This document shows positions 42,786-53,963 of a DNA stretch of 64,000 nt, piece by piece. Under the pieces are notes generated by a model. It worked only from the letters and a program-made list of their open reading frames with translations. It did no database searches and was not told the DNA's origin. Position 1 is the first letter of the stretch. Each line of letters opens with the position of its first letter. The position numbers were made by a program, and so were the translations under genes. The stretch covers positions 62,001 through 126,000 of the forward strand of contig NZ_CAHLAR010000003.1 of the NCBI RefSeq assembly GCF_903652925.1, read 5' to 3'. Origin of the DNA: Achromobacter anxifer (GTDB lineage: Bacteria > Pseudomonadota > Gammaproteobacteria > Burkholderiales > Burkholderiaceae_B).

Positions 42786-43991
42786 ATGCCCCCTATCTCG
42801 CCCGGCCTGCGCAACGCCCGCATCCTCGCCATCTGCCAAGGCCTGTACATCGCGGCAATCTCGATCGATCTCACCCTGACCGCGCTGACCGGCCAGATGC
42901 TGGCGCCGTATCCGGCGCTGGCGACCCTGCCCTTCGCCCTGATCACGGTGGCCGGCGCCGCGGTCACCTGGTATGCCTCGCTGCTGATGCAGCGCATCGG
43001 CCGCCGCGCGGGCTTCGTGCTCGGTTCGCTGGCCGGCGCGGCCGGCGGATTGATATCGGTGGCCGCGGTGTACACCAGCGACTTCTGGCTGTTCTGCCTG
43101 GGCACGGCGCTGGTCGGCGTGTTCCAGGCATTCGCGCAGTACTACCGGCTGGCGGCCGCGGATGCGGTGCCGGCCGAGGCCAAGAGCCGCGCCATCTCCG
43201 TGGTCCTGACCGGCGGCGTCATTGCCGCGATCGCGGGACCGGCGCTGGCGGCCTGGGCCAAGGACCTGTTTCCCGCCGCGACCTTCGCCGGCGCCTATCT
43301 CATGGTGGCCTTGCTGGGCGTGGCCAGCGCGCTGCTGCTCATTGCCTACCGCGACCAGGACGGCGCCCCGGCGGCCGAAGCCCAGGCCAGCGGCCTGCCG
43401 GCCCGCCCCCTGGGCATCGTGATGCGCCAGCCCATTTTCGTGGCGGCGCTGGCCAACAACGTGGTGGGCTCGGTCTCGATGATGTTCGTCATGACGGCCG
43501 CGCCGCTGGCCGCCGTGGCGTGCCAGCACAGCATCGCCGATGGCGCCAGCATCATGCAGTGGCATCTGGTCGGCATGTACGCCCCGGCCTTCTTCGCCGG
43601 CGCGCTGATCAACCGCCTCGGCCTGCCCCGCGTGCTGGGCATGGGCATGGCGCTGAACGCGGCTTGCTCGCTGATCGCCATGCAATCGACTTCGCTGGCC
43701 GCGTTCCATGCGGCGCTGTTCTGCCTGGGCGTGGGCTGGAACTTCATGTTCGTCGGCGGCACCACGCTGCTGGCCCAGTCCTATCGGCCCGCCGAACGGG
43801 CGCGGGTGCAAGGGGCGGCCGAAATGCTGCGCTACGCCACCACGGCGCTGGCCACGCTGGCCGCGGGTCCCGCCTTGCAGCGGATGGGTTGGGAAACCCT
43901 GAATACGGCCATGCTGCCGATCGTGGGCCTGGCCGCGGTCATGACGGGATGGTGGGCGCTGTCGCGCAGGACCGGACAGGTCGCCGCCTAG
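42786..43991 (+). CDS. MFS transporter
   Basis: A 401-residue protein with about 12 hydrophobic segments. Between helices 2 and 3 it has LLMQRIGRRAGFVLGSLAGA, the usual MFS loop. The rest (PPISPGLRNARILAICQGLY start, YRLAAADAVPAEAKSRAISVVLTGG) resembles putative YnfM/DHA-type exporters. The substrate is unknown. The divergent GlxA-type regulator probably controls it. It is convergent with the helicase gene, with 12 bases between stops. Confidence 0.9.
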   Translation: MPPISPGLRNARILAICQGLYIAAISIDLTLTALTGQMLAPYPALATLPFALITVAGAAVTWYASLLMQRIGRRAGFVLGSLAGAAGGLISVAAVYTSDFWLFCLGTALVGVFQAFAQYYRLAAADAVPAEAKSRAISVVLTGGVIAAIAGPALAAWAKDLFPAATFAGAYLMVALLGVASALLLIAYRDQDGAPAAEAQASGLPARPLGIVMRQPIFVAALANNVVGSVSMMFVMTAAPLAAVACQHSIADGASIMQWHLVGMYAPAFFAGALINRLGLPRVLGMGMALNAACSLIAMQSTSLAAFHAALFCLGVGWNFMFVGGTTLLAQSYRPAERARVQGAAEMLRYATTALATLAAGPALQRMGWETLNTAMLPIVGLAAVMTGWWALSRRTGQVAA

Positions 43992-44003
43992 CACTGGCGG
44001 CTG

Positions 44004-46100
44004 TCAGTCCTGCGGTTCCTGTTTGCGCCGGTAGAACGCCAGCACCTCTTCCAGTTCCCGGGTCCGCGCGAACGGCGGCAGCCCGCGCCACAGGCGCTTG
44101 CCATAAGGCTTTTCGACCAGGCGCGCGTCGCCCACCATCAGCACGCCCCAGTCCGATTCGGTGCGGATCAGCCGGCCCGCGCCCTGCTTGAGCGAGATCG
44201 CGGCTTCCGGCAGCTGGTACTCCGCGAAGGGATTGCCGCCCTGCGCGCGACAGGCGCGCAAGCGCGCCTCGATGACGGGATCATCGGGCGGCGCGAACGG
44301 CAACTTGTCGATCGCCACCAGCGTCAGCACGTCGCCGGGCAGGTCGATGCCTTCCCAGAAGCTGGCGCTGCCCACCAGCACCGGATGTTCAAGTTTGCAG
44401 AAGCGGTCCAGCAGGTCGCGGCGCGTGCCTTCGCCCTGCTTGAGCAAGGGCCACTCGTGTCCGGCGTCGTCGAAGGCATCGGCCAGCAAATTGGCCACCT
44501 TGTCCACGGCGCGCAAGGTCGTGCACAGCACCAGCGTGCCGCCCGGGCTGGCTTCCAGCAGCGGCAACAGCGTCTCCACGAAGCGGTCGAGGAACTGCGG
44601 CGATTGCGGCTCGGGCATGCCGCGGGGCACGAACAGCAAGGCCTGTTCGGGATAGTCGAAGGGCGACTCCCATTTGCCCGTGCGCGCCTTCTCCAGCCCC
44701 AGCTGGCTGGTGAAGTGCGTGAACTCGCCGTTCACGGACAGCGTGGCCGACGTCATGATCCAGGCCTGTCCCGGCTTGCGGTACTTGGAAAAGGCCTGGG
44801 CCACGGATAGCGGCGCCGAATGCAGGCGCACATGATGCTGGCCGTGCTCGACCCAGCGCACCGCCGGGCCGGTCCATTGCTCCGCGGCGGCGGCGCCTTC
44901 CAGGATGGCGGCGGGCGTAGACAGGCCATCGCCCAGCGCCGCTTGCAGCGCGGGCTCGGCCGCCTGGTCATCGCGGCCCCAGCCTTCATCGGCGTAGTCC
45001 GCGCCCGAGCGTCCCGGCGTGGCCCAGCGCTTGAGCCGCACCGAAATCTCGGCGCCGCTGCGCGCCGCCGCCATCAGGTCCGGATGTTTTTCGGCCACCG
45101 CGCCCAGCGCCTTGGCCGCGCTGTCCACGGCCTCGCGCAGCGCCAGCAGCGCCGCGTCGAATTCCTCGGGATTGGGTATGGCCTCGAAGGTGGCCTTGCG
45201 GCCCGGCATCCGCTCCAGCGGCGCGCACACCAGGCGCAGTTCGCGCGCGGCGGTTTCCACGTGGCGGCTGACGTCGCTCCATTTGGCGGCCTCGCGGGCG
45301 TAGGCCAGGCCGGCCGCTTCCATGGCGCGGCCGAAGTCCAGCAACTGATGGGTGGACACGCTGCTGCCCAGGAAGCGGGTGGCGGTGTCCGGCAGCTGGT
45401 GCGCTTCGTCGAAGATCACCGTGTCCGCTTCCGGCAGCAGATCGGTCACGCCTTCTTCGCGCAGCATCAGGTCGGCCATGAACAGGGCGTGGTTGACCAC
45501 CACCACGTCGGCCTCCTGGGCCTGGCGGCGGGCCTTCACCACGAAGCAGTCGCGGATGCGCGGGCATTCCTGGCCCAGGCAGTTTTCGCGCGTGGACGTC
45601 ACGCGCTGCCAGATGTCGGCGTCTTCCGGCACCTGCGCCAGATCGCCGCGGTCGCCCGTCTTGGAGATGCCGGCGAACACCTGGATCTGGCGCAACTGCT
45701 GGATCTCGGTGCGCGACTTCAGGGCGCGCTCGTCGCCCTGCAGGCGGTCCAGGTGGTAATGGCAGACATAGTTGCCGCGGCCCTTGAGCAGCGCGGCCGT
45801 CACCGGCGCCGCCAGCGCCGCGCGCACGCGCGGCAGATCGCGGGCGTAAAGCTGGTCCTGCAGGGTGCGGGTGCCGGTCGAGATCAGCACCTTGCCGCCC
45901 TGGATGAAGGCGGGTACAAGATAGGCCCAGGTCTTGCCGATGCCGGTGCCCGCCTCGGCCACCAAGGTGGCGCGGTCCTGGATGGCCTGCCCTATGGCCT
46001 GCGACAGTTCCACCTGCGAGGGGCGCGGCTTGTAGCCAGGCATGGCCGTGGCCAAAGGCCCATCGGCGTCGAAGAATTCGGAGATATCCAGGTCCAGCAT
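44004..46100 (-). CDS. DinG/YoaA-type ATP-dependent DNA helicase
   Basis: A 698-residue XPD-like superfamily 2 helicase. Walker A is EAGTGIGKT (residues 49-57), the DEAH box is in VIFDEAHQLP, and four Cys (in NYVCHY, ENCLGQEC and IRDC) between motifs I and II form the expected 4Fe-4S site. Late motifs include GSASFWEGIDLPG and LIRTESDWGVL, the latter holding the QGAGRLIR arginines. These helicases unwind R-loops and forked DNA during repair. It is divergent from tex across 216 bases. The length suits DinG/YoaA, but which of the two is not decided here. Confidence 0.92.
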   Translation of the reverse strand: MLDLDISEFFDADGPLATAMPGYKPRPSQVELSQAIGQAIQDRATLVAEAGTGIGKTWAYLVPAFIQGGKVLISTGTRTLQDQLYARDLPRVRAALAAPVTAALLKGRGNYVCHYHLDRLQGDERALKSRTEIQQLRQIQVFAGISKTGDRGDLAQVPEDADIWQRVTSTRENCLGQECPRIRDCFVVKARRQAQEADVVVVNHALFMADLMLREEGVTDLLPEADTVIFDEAHQLPDTATRFLGSSVSTHQLLDFGRAMEAAGLAYAREAAKWSDVSRHVETAARELRLVCAPLERMPGRKATFEAIPNPEEFDAALLALREAVDSAAKALGAVAEKHPDLMAAARSGAEISVRLKRWATPGRSGADYADEGWGRDDQAAEPALQAALGDGLSTPAAILEGAAAAEQWTGPAVRWVEHGQHHVRLHSAPLSVAQAFSKYRKPGQAWIMTSATLSVNGEFTHFTSQLGLEKARTGKWESPFDYPEQALLFVPRGMPEPQSPQFLDRFVETLLPLLEASPGGTLVLCTTLRAVDKVANLLADAFDDAGHEWPLLKQGEGTRRDLLDRFCKLEHPVLVGSASFWEGIDLPGDVLTLVAIDKLPFAPPDDPVIEARLRACRAQGGNPFAEYQLPEAAISLKQGAGRLIRTESDWGVLMVGDARLVEKPYGKRLWRGLPPFARTRELEEVLAFYRRKQEPQD

Positions 46101-46316
46101 AGCGAGTCAACGGTGAACCGGTGCCGGTAACGGTTCGGGCGCCAGACACTTGTGTGGGAAAGGACCAAATGATACCCGCTGCCGGCCCCCGCCCCCGCGT
46201 CGGACAGTGCGCGATTACGTCTCATGAGGGACGTATCCGCCCACCCTGGCACGTTTGGTAACAACGGCTTATGGCACAATCCGCCCCTTGTTTTTCCTTT
46301 TTGTCGTCGTATCGAG

Positions 46317-48686
<2,370 letters not shown>

Positions 48687-48712
48687 GCGCGTCCCGCCCG
48701 CTGTAAAAAAAA

Positions 48713-48744
48713 CCCGGCACACCTGGTGTGCCGGGCTTTTTTTT
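48713..48744 (+). terminator. Rho-independent terminator after tex
   Basis: CCCGGCACACC (48713-48723) and GGTGTGCCGGG (48725-48735) pair into a GC-rich stem, followed by TTTTTTTT (48737-48744) and preceded by AAAAAAAA (48705-48712), so it works in both directions. Confidence 0.92.
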
Positions 48745-48972
48745 GCCTAGGGCTTTCCCGTAAAAAGTACGCTTCCTTGCGATCTCTCAATCCGGGGCGC
48801 ACAAAAATAATAGAAAATATCTAATTGTGTCCAAATAATAAAACCGGCGGCACCAGCTCGCAAGGTGGCACAAGCCCTCCTGAGCAGGCCCGCCACGGCG
48901 CCCGACGCCTGTCAGGGGAGCAGCACAAGAACCACTGCGCCCCGCCCCGAACGACCGGAGATCCGCCCCGCC
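48745..48972. promoter_or_regulatory. AT-rich leader of the orphan gene
   Basis: The 40-base stretch at about 48800-48845 (containing AAAAATAATAGAAAATATCT) is far more AT-rich than anything nearby and probably holds a promoter. The rest returns to GC-rich sequence. No gene is supported here. Confidence 0.4.
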
Positions 48973-49479
48973 ATGCCCAACACCATCACGCTTGCCGCCA
49001 ACGAAACGGCGTCCATCACGGCCAAGGAAGCCAACGCCAGCGGCGTCTACAGCGAAGTCACCCTGGGCCAGTATTCCCACCTGATCGTCGACGGCGCCGA
49101 AGTGACCTTCAAGCACATCACGCTGGAACGGCTGGGCAGCCGCATCATCGAACTGCGCAACGGCGCGCAGCTGCATGTCGGCGCGCTGGGCTTCGCCAGC
49201 ATGGGCGCCAGCATCGTCTACCGCATCGGCGCGGGTTGCGCGCTGGTCTTCGACGCCAGCCAATGGGATCCGGAAGTAGTCGCCAGCACGACCTTCGATT
49301 TCGCCAGCCAGGGCAGCGGCGCCCTGAAGTACTTTCCGTTCATCAACCCGGAATGGCTGGACTGCCCCAACGTCACGGGCTACACGGAAGGCGACATACT
49401 CGAAATCGCCGGCCAGGGCAGCGCCCAGCGCTTCCAGGTGCGCGAGGGGCGCATCGTGGCGAGCGCCCGGGCGGCCTGA
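48973..49479 (+). CDS. Hypothetical beta-rich protein, 168 residues
   Basis: I do not recognise a family. The protein has no signal peptide or membrane segment. It begins PNTITLAANETASITAKEANA and alternates short beta-like blocks (YSHLIVDGAEVTFKHITL, RIIELRNGAQLHVGAL) that suggest a beta-solenoid or adhesin-like fold. The 48973 ATG was chosen because composition changes there; its GGAG (48957) is 12 bases away, so an upstream start at 48865 is possible. Third codon positions are GC-rich like its neighbours, and it is convergent with trpS. An AT-rich leader before it is unlike the rest of the region. Confidence 0.65.
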   Translation: MPNTITLAANETASITAKEANASGVYSEVTLGQYSHLIVDGAEVTFKHITLERLGSRIIELRNGAQLHVGALGFASMGASIVYRIGAGCALVFDASQWDPEVVASTTFDFASQGSGALKYFPFINPEWLDCPNVTGYTEGDILEIAGQGSAQRFQVREGRIVASARAA

Positions 49480-49485
49480 CTCTTG

Positions 49486-49509
49486 CGGCCGGTCATACCT
49501 GACCGGCCG
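49486..49509. terminator. Hairpin between the orphan gene and trpS
   Basis: CGGCCGGTCA (49486-49495) and TGACCGGCCG (49500-49509) form a perfect 10-base stem around TACC between two convergent genes. There is no T-run. The right arm belongs to an imperfect 14-base-period repeat, TACCTGACCGGCC / TACCTAACCGGCC (49496-49522). Confidence 0.5.
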
Positions 49510-49528
49510 TACCTAACCGGCCCTCCGC

Positions 49529-50884
49529 TTACTCCTGCGACAGCGAGGCCAGCGCTGCGCGCACGCGCGCCAGCAAGGCGCCGGATTCGTCCTGCGCGCC
49601 CGCAGGCGCCGTCGCCACGGCCACGCCGTCGATCATCGCGGCATAGCCCTGGCCATCGGCCTGCAGCAGCGTATCCGCCGGCTCCGACTGCAAGCGCCGC
49701 ATCAGGGCGCCGGCCTCCTTGGGATCGGCAAAGCGCTGCGACAGCAGCAGTTCCTCGCCATCGGCGGCCAGCAGGCGGAAGCGGAAGCCGCCGTCCTCGT
49801 CGCGGAAACTGACGAAGCGCGCGCCCTTGCCTTTTTCCTTCTTGGGCTGCGCGGCCTTGCCGCCGGCAGCGGAGGTGTCCAGGTTGCGCAGGCCCACGGC
49901 CTGGCGCAGTTCCTGCATGAACGGCGTGGCCAGCTTGCGCGCCTTGGCGGCGCCGGCCTGCAGGATGTCTTCGATGCGGCCGGGGTTGGCCATCAGGTCG
50001 AAGTACTTTTCGCGCATGGGCGCCAGCAGGTTCTCCAGGTGGTCGTACAGCGCCTGCTTGGCGTCGCCCCAGCCCATGCCTTCTTCGAGCTGCTTGCGCA
50101 GCGCGGCGGCCTGCTCGTGCGTGGCGAAGGCGCGGTAGATCGTGTACAGGTGCGAGTTCTCGGCGTCCTTGGCTTCGCCCGGCGCGCGCGAATCGGTCAC
50201 GATGCGCATCACCGCCGCGCGCAGCGCGCTGGCGCCGCCCTCGAACAGCGGAATCGTGTTGTTGTAGCTCTTGGACATCTTGCGCCCGTCCAGGCCCGGC
50301 AGGGTCGCCACGTCTTCCTCGATCACGACTTCCGGCAGCGTGAAGTAGTCGCGGCCATACAGGTGGTTGAAGCGCTGGGCGATGTCGCGCGCCATTTCCA
50401 GATGCTGGATCTGGTCGCGGCCCACCGGCACCTTGTTGGCGTTGAACATGACGATGTCCGCGGCCATCAGCACCGGATACGAGAACAGGCCCATCGTGAC
50501 GCCGTCGTCCGGCTCCAGGCCCTTCTCGGTGTTCTGGTCCACCGACGCCTTGTACGCATGCGCGCGGTTCATCAGGCCCTTGGCCGTGACGCAGTTCAGC
50601 AGCCAGGTCAGCTCGGGAATCTCGGGGATGTCCGACTGGCGGTAGAAGGTCACGCGCTCGTGGTCCAGGCCCACCGCCAGCCAGGTCGCGGCGATTTCAA
50701 GGCGCGACCGCGCCACGCGCGCCGGATCGTCGCACTTGATCAACGCGTGGTAATCCGCCATGAAGAAGAATGCGTCCACGCCGGGCTGCGCGCTGGCCTG
50801 GACGGCGGGACGGATAGCGCCCGCGTAGTTGCCGAGGTGGGGAGTTCCAGAGGTGGTGATGCCGGTGAGGACGCGGGTATTCAT
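49529..50884 (-). CDS. trpS: Tryptophanyl-tRNA synthetase with C-terminal DUF1508-like extension
   Basis: A 451-residue class I synthetase that charges tRNA-Trp. The HIGH-type motif is TPHLGN (residues 14-19) and KMSKS is at 202-206 (GRKMSKSYNN). Ordinary bacterial TrpS ends near residue 335. Here a Lys-rich linker (about 337-355) leads to an extra domain (about 356-400) whose core GGFRFRLLAADGEELLLSQRF and following helix resemble DUF1508/YegP, plus about 50 more residues. The role of the extension is unknown. The DUF3325 gene lies 55 bases upstream on the same strand, so read-through from the iron operon is possible. Confidence 0.95.
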   Translation of the reverse strand: MNTRVLTGITTSGTPHLGNYAGAIRPAVQASAQPGVDAFFFMADYHALIKCDDPARVARSRLEIAATWLAVGLDHERVTFYRQSDIPEIPELTWLLNCVTAKGLMNRAHAYKASVDQNTEKGLEPDDGVTMGLFSYPVLMAADIVMFNANKVPVGRDQIQHLEMARDIAQRFNHLYGRDYFTLPEVVIEEDVATLPGLDGRKMSKSYNNTIPLFEGGASALRAAVMRIVTDSRAPGEAKDAENSHLYTIYRAFATHEQAAALRKQLEEGMGWGDAKQALYDHLENLLAPMREKYFDLMANPGRIEDILQAGAAKARKLATPFMQELRQAVGLRNLDTSAAGGKAAQPKKEKGKGARFVSFRDEDGGFRFRLLAADGEELLLSQRFADPKEAGALMRRLQSEPADTLLQADGQGYAAMIDGVAVATAPAGAQDESGALLARVRAALASLSQE

Positions 50885-50939
50885 GAGGCGAAGAGGCGTT
50901 TGCTAGGGAAACGCCCAGTGTAACGTGCCGGGCGCGCCG

Positions 50940-51263
50940 CTACAGGACGGCCAGCACCGGCGCCGCCAACGCGCACAGGCCGCCGGCGGTCAGCGCGGCG
51001 CGGGGCCGGAACGTCAGGAACCAGATCAGCAGCAATCCGGCGATGCTGAGTATGCCTATCCATTCGACCGTGCCGTAGCTCCAGCCCCAGACCGCCGCCG
51101 AGGCGCACAGCGACAAGGCCAGCGCGGCCCAGCCGAACAGGCGCAACGGCAAGCGGTGGCGCCGGGGCAAGGCGCGATCGAACAGGTCTTCGTAGTGGCG
51201 GTCCATGCCCAGGCACAAGGCGGAAAAGCCGGCGTAGGCAAGGCAGAAGGCGGCTAGCGTCAT
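50940..51263 (-). CDS. DUF3325 small membrane protein
   Basis: A 107-residue inner-membrane protein with three to four helices (MTLAAFCLAYAGFSALCLGM at the start, then LFGWAALALSLCASAAVWGW and GILSIAGLLLIWFLTF). The family is known only as a companion of PepSY proteins in siderophore-uptake operons. Its ATG overlaps the PepSY stop (ATGA), so the pair is coupled. It probably assists iron release or reduction at the inner membrane; no activity is known. Confidence 0.88.
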   Translation of the reverse strand: MTLAAFCLAYAGFSALCLGMDRHYEDLFDRALPRRHRLPLRLFGWAALALSLCASAAVWGWSYGTVEWIGILSIAGLLLIWFLTFRPRAALTAGGLCALAAPVLAVL

Positions 51264-52921
51264 GGCGTATTCCCTCTGGATTCGTAGACGGGCTGGACCG
51301 GCGCGGTCGGTGGCGGGGCCGCGGGCTTGGCTGCGGCGCGGCCCTGGGCTGGCGCCTTGATTGGCGCCTTGGCCGACTTCTTGCCAGCGCGGGCCGCCTT
51401 GCGGGCCATCCAGGCCAGCAGCAGCGCCCCGGCCAGGCAGGTCAGGTCGAAGCCGGCCATGACCCAGTCGCCCGCCGGCAGCGACACGCCCAGATGGCGC
51501 GAGGTCGTCAGCGCATTGACCACCGGAACCAAGGCCAGGGAGGCTGCGGCTGCGGCCAGCAGGTCGCGCCACTTGCGGTGCTGGAAGACAAAGGCGTAGA
51601 CCAGCGACAGGCCCCAGGCGGCGAAGAAAGCGCGCGATTCCCAGAACTGCCTGCCGTCCAGGTCGATGGGCAAGAGGCGGTTGGCCCAGAAGAAGGCGGC
51701 CACCGCGATGAACAGCCCCGCCACGGTGCCGGCATTGAGCCCGTCCACCAGGCGCAACGAAAACGCCTCGCGCGCGCCCGGCCGCGCCTTCTGGCGCCGC
51801 TTGGCGATCCACAACACCAGGCCCGAGCCCACCATGCCCGTGCCCGCCAGGCTGACCAGGAAATAGAGCCAGCGCAGCAGCGGCTCGGCGAACAGCCCCA
51901 GGTGCAGGCCGACGATGACGCCGGCGGTGCGCGCGGTGGCGCTCATCTCGTCCTCGCTTTCCTGCAGCGCGCCCGTGGCGCCGTCAAAGCGCATGTATGG
52001 CGCCAGCTTGCCGTACGACACGCCGTCGGCGGCATCGCGCACCAGGGTCACGGTCGCGCCAGCGTCGCCGGGATGGTTGACGGTGACGCGCCCCACCCTG
52101 CCTTGCCAATGCTGCTGGGCCTGCTCCACCAGCGGCGCCAGCGGGACCAGCGGCGCGGCTTCGTTGCGCGCGGGCGTGACCTTGAAGGACTTGAACACGT
52201 CGTCCGTGTACTGGCGCGGGCTCTCATACACGGCCAGGATGCCGGCCGGCATCAGCATGGCCATGAACAGCACCAGGCCGCTGAACGTGATCATCAGATG
52301 GAATGGCAGGCCCAGCACCGACAAGGCGTTGTGGCCGTCCATCCAGGCGCGCTGGCCGCCCTTTTTGGGACGGAAGGTGAAGAAGTCTGTGAAGATCTTC
52401 TTGTGGGTGATGATGCCGCTGATGATGGCCACCAGCATGAACATGCCGGCAATGCTGGCCAGCCAGCGCCCCCACGGAAACGCGGTTTCCAGTTCGAAAT
52501 GGAAGCGGTAGAAGAAGTCTCCGCCGCGCGTCTCGCGCGCGGTCACGGCTAGGCCCGTGGCCGGGTCCAGCTTCACCCGCACGAAGCCGCGCTCGCCCGG
52601 CTTGGGCTTGGGCGACGGGTAGAGCAGCTGGATGGATGGCTCGCGGTCGGACGGCGGCGTGATGAACCAGCGCGTGACATCGGGCGCATGCTCGGCCAGG
52701 TAGCGCTGAGCCATGGCCACCGACTGCGCGGCGGGCGCCGGACGCACCTGGATCTCGGGCTGCATCCAGCTCGTGATTTCCGGCCGGAAGAAAGCCAGCG
52801 TGCCGGTCAGGAACATCGCGAACAGCACCCAGCCGAAGATCAGCCCGGACCAGGTGTGCAGCCAGGACATGGATTGGCGCAGGCCTTCCTCGCCCTGGGC
52901 CTTTTCCGGTTTCGCCTTCAT
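51260..52921 (-). CDS. PepSY-associated membrane protein, ferrisiderophore-reductase type
   Basis: A 553-residue inner-membrane protein of the PepSY_TM family, to which Pseudomonas FoxB and PiuB-like ferric-siderophore reductases belong. The first helix lies in MSWLHTWSGLIFGWVLFAMFLTGTLAFF with heme-ligand-type His, and later His occur in helices around GMFMLVAIISGIITHKK and LPFHLMITFSGLVLF. Four membrane segments plus two PepSY-like periplasmic parts are visible. The tail is Lys/Ala/Pro-rich. It lies between DUF3649 and DUF3325 with ATGA overlaps on both sides. It is inferred to reduce or release iron from the siderophore taken in by the receptor encoded upstream. Confidence 0.9.
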   Translation of the reverse strand: MKAKPEKAQGEEGLRQSMSWLHTWSGLIFGWVLFAMFLTGTLAFFRPEITSWMQPEIQVRPAPAAQSVAMAQRYLAEHAPDVTRWFITPPSDREPSIQLLYPSPKPKPGERGFVRVKLDPATGLAVTARETRGGDFFYRFHFELETAFPWGRWLASIAGMFMLVAIISGIITHKKIFTDFFTFRPKKGGQRAWMDGHNALSVLGLPFHLMITFSGLVLFMAMLMPAGILAVYESPRQYTDDVFKSFKVTPARNEAAPLVPLAPLVEQAQQHWQGRVGRVTVNHPGDAGATVTLVRDAADGVSYGKLAPYMRFDGATGALQESEDEMSATARTAGVIVGLHLGLFAEPLLRWLYFLVSLAGTGMVGSGLVLWIAKRRQKARPGAREAFSLRLVDGLNAGTVAGLFIAVAAFFWANRLLPIDLDGRQFWESRAFFAAWGLSLVYAFVFQHRKWRDLLAAAAASLALVPVVNALTTSRHLGVSLPAGDWVMAGFDLTCLAGALLLAWMARKAARAGKKSAKAPIKAPAQGRAAAKPAAPPPTAPVQPVYESRGNTP

Positions 52922-53226
52922 GCCGCCCCCATGGCGCGGCCGGCCGCGAACAGCGCGCCCAGCGTGGCCGCCGGCAGCAGGATACCGGCCCAGGCGCGCC
53001 AGGCGTTGCGCGTGGCGAAGACCCAGATCACCCCGCAGGCGTAGAACACGAAGGACAGCATCTGCGCCGTGACCACGGCGTCCGGCCGTCGCATGGGCAG
53101 CCAGACGGCCAGGCAGGCCGCGGCCGCCGAGGCCAGGGCGTAACCGCCGAGGATGGCGGCGACGGCCCGGGAAAATACGGCCAGACGGTAGCGCATCATG
53201 CCTGCGCCGGCTGCGGGAGCTTTCAC
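52918..53226 (-). CDS. DUF3649 small membrane protein
   Basis: A 102-residue protein with three hydrophobic segments (VAAILGGYALASAAAACLAVWL, MLSFVFYACGVIWVFA, AWAGILLPAATLGALFAAG). The start is GTG at 53226, overlapping the DUF4198 stop (GTGA); its own stop overlaps the PepSY start (ATGA). The family is a regular member of PepSY/DUF3325 iron operons and has no known activity. An internal ATG pair 10-11 codons in is an alternative start. Confidence 0.85.
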   Translation of the reverse strand: MKAPAAGAGMMRYRLAVFSRAVAAILGGYALASAAAACLAVWLPMRRPDAVVTAQMLSFVFYACGVIWVFATRNAWRAWAGILLPAATLGALFAAGRAMGAA

Positions 53227-53855
53227 TGGGAAACGTTGAAGGTCAGGGTGGAAACGTAGCGGATCTTGGCGTAGGGCTTGCCGTCGGCCTCGCCCGCCTG
53301 GTCTTCGACGTGGGCGGCTTCCAGCACGTACTGGCCGGGCCACGGCGTGGTGATTTCGATGCGGCCGTTCTCGTCGCTGTGGAAGCGCTTTTCCCACTTG
53401 GGCGGGCCGAACACGGTCACTTCCGTCTTCGGCAACGGCTTGCCCTTGAACTGCAGCACGAAGGCGTTGGCCCCGGCCGCCACCGGCACGAGCTCCAGGT
53501 CGAGCTTGCCCTCGGTGTCCGCGCGGCCGGCCTTGGCGCCGTACTGCATCAAGGTGTCCTTGTACAGATAGGGTTGGCGCAAACGCACGTCACCCTTGCC
53601 CGCCGCGGCGAACTCCAGGAAATTCGCGCCCTGGCCCGAGGCCTTCAGCGCCTTGCCGTCCGCGCCGGTCACGACCGGGGCAACCAGGAGCTTGCCGAGC
53701 AGGCCATCGCGCGGTTCACGCAGATCGTCCGCCCACTCCCCGAAGTACGCCTTGGCCGGTCCCTCGGCGCTGCGTTCCAACCAGACGAAATGCGCCTGCG
53801 CGGCGCCCGCCGAGCCCAGCAGGGCGATGGCGGCCAAGGTTTTTGCGAATTTCAT
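53223..53855 (-). CDS. DUF4198 periplasmic protein
   Basis: A 210-residue exported protein. After the signal peptide ending AGAAQA, the mature start HFVWLER is typical of DUF4198 (also called GH25-like or NikK-type metal-uptake auxiliary proteins): the N-terminal His becomes exposed and can bind metal. The C-terminal part (GRIEITTPWPGQYVLEAAHVEDQAGE) is the family hallmark. It is first of the four-gene tail of the siderophore cassette and has a Fur-like site just upstream. A periplasmic iron- or siderophore-handling role is inferred. Confidence 0.88.
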   Translation of the reverse strand: MKFAKTLAAIALLGSAGAAQAHFVWLERSAEGPAKAYFGEWADDLREPRDGLLGKLLVAPVVTGADGKALKASGQGANFLEFAAAGKGDVRLRQPYLYKDTLMQYGAKAGRADTEGKLDLELVPVAAGANAFVLQFKGKPLPKTEVTVFGPPKWEKRFHSDENGRIEITTPWPGQYVLEAAHVEDQAGEADGKPYAKIRYVSTLTFNVSQ

Positions 53856-53923
53856 TGTTGATTTCCTTTAGTCCAAGGGCCGGATGGGACCCGCCCCGCG
53901 GCCAGGTCCTGTTCCGGCTAGTT

Positions 53924-53942
53924 TTAAATTATAACCATTCTC
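53924..53942 (-). promoter_or_regulatory. Candidate Fur box upstream of the DUF4198 operon
   Basis: Read on the minus strand, GAGAATGGTTATAATTTAA matches the 19-base Fur consensus at about 12 positions. It is in a strongly AT-rich patch 69 bases before the DUF4198 start, in the 108-base gap after the receptor gene. Confidence 0.45.
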
Positions 53943-53963
53943 ACTTAGAAATAGAGACGGGTC

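Noticed and set aside
48800-48845. AT-rich stretch as edge of a prophage or island
   Set aside because: Only about 40 bases long, no integrase, tRNA or direct repeats; flanking genes are core genes.
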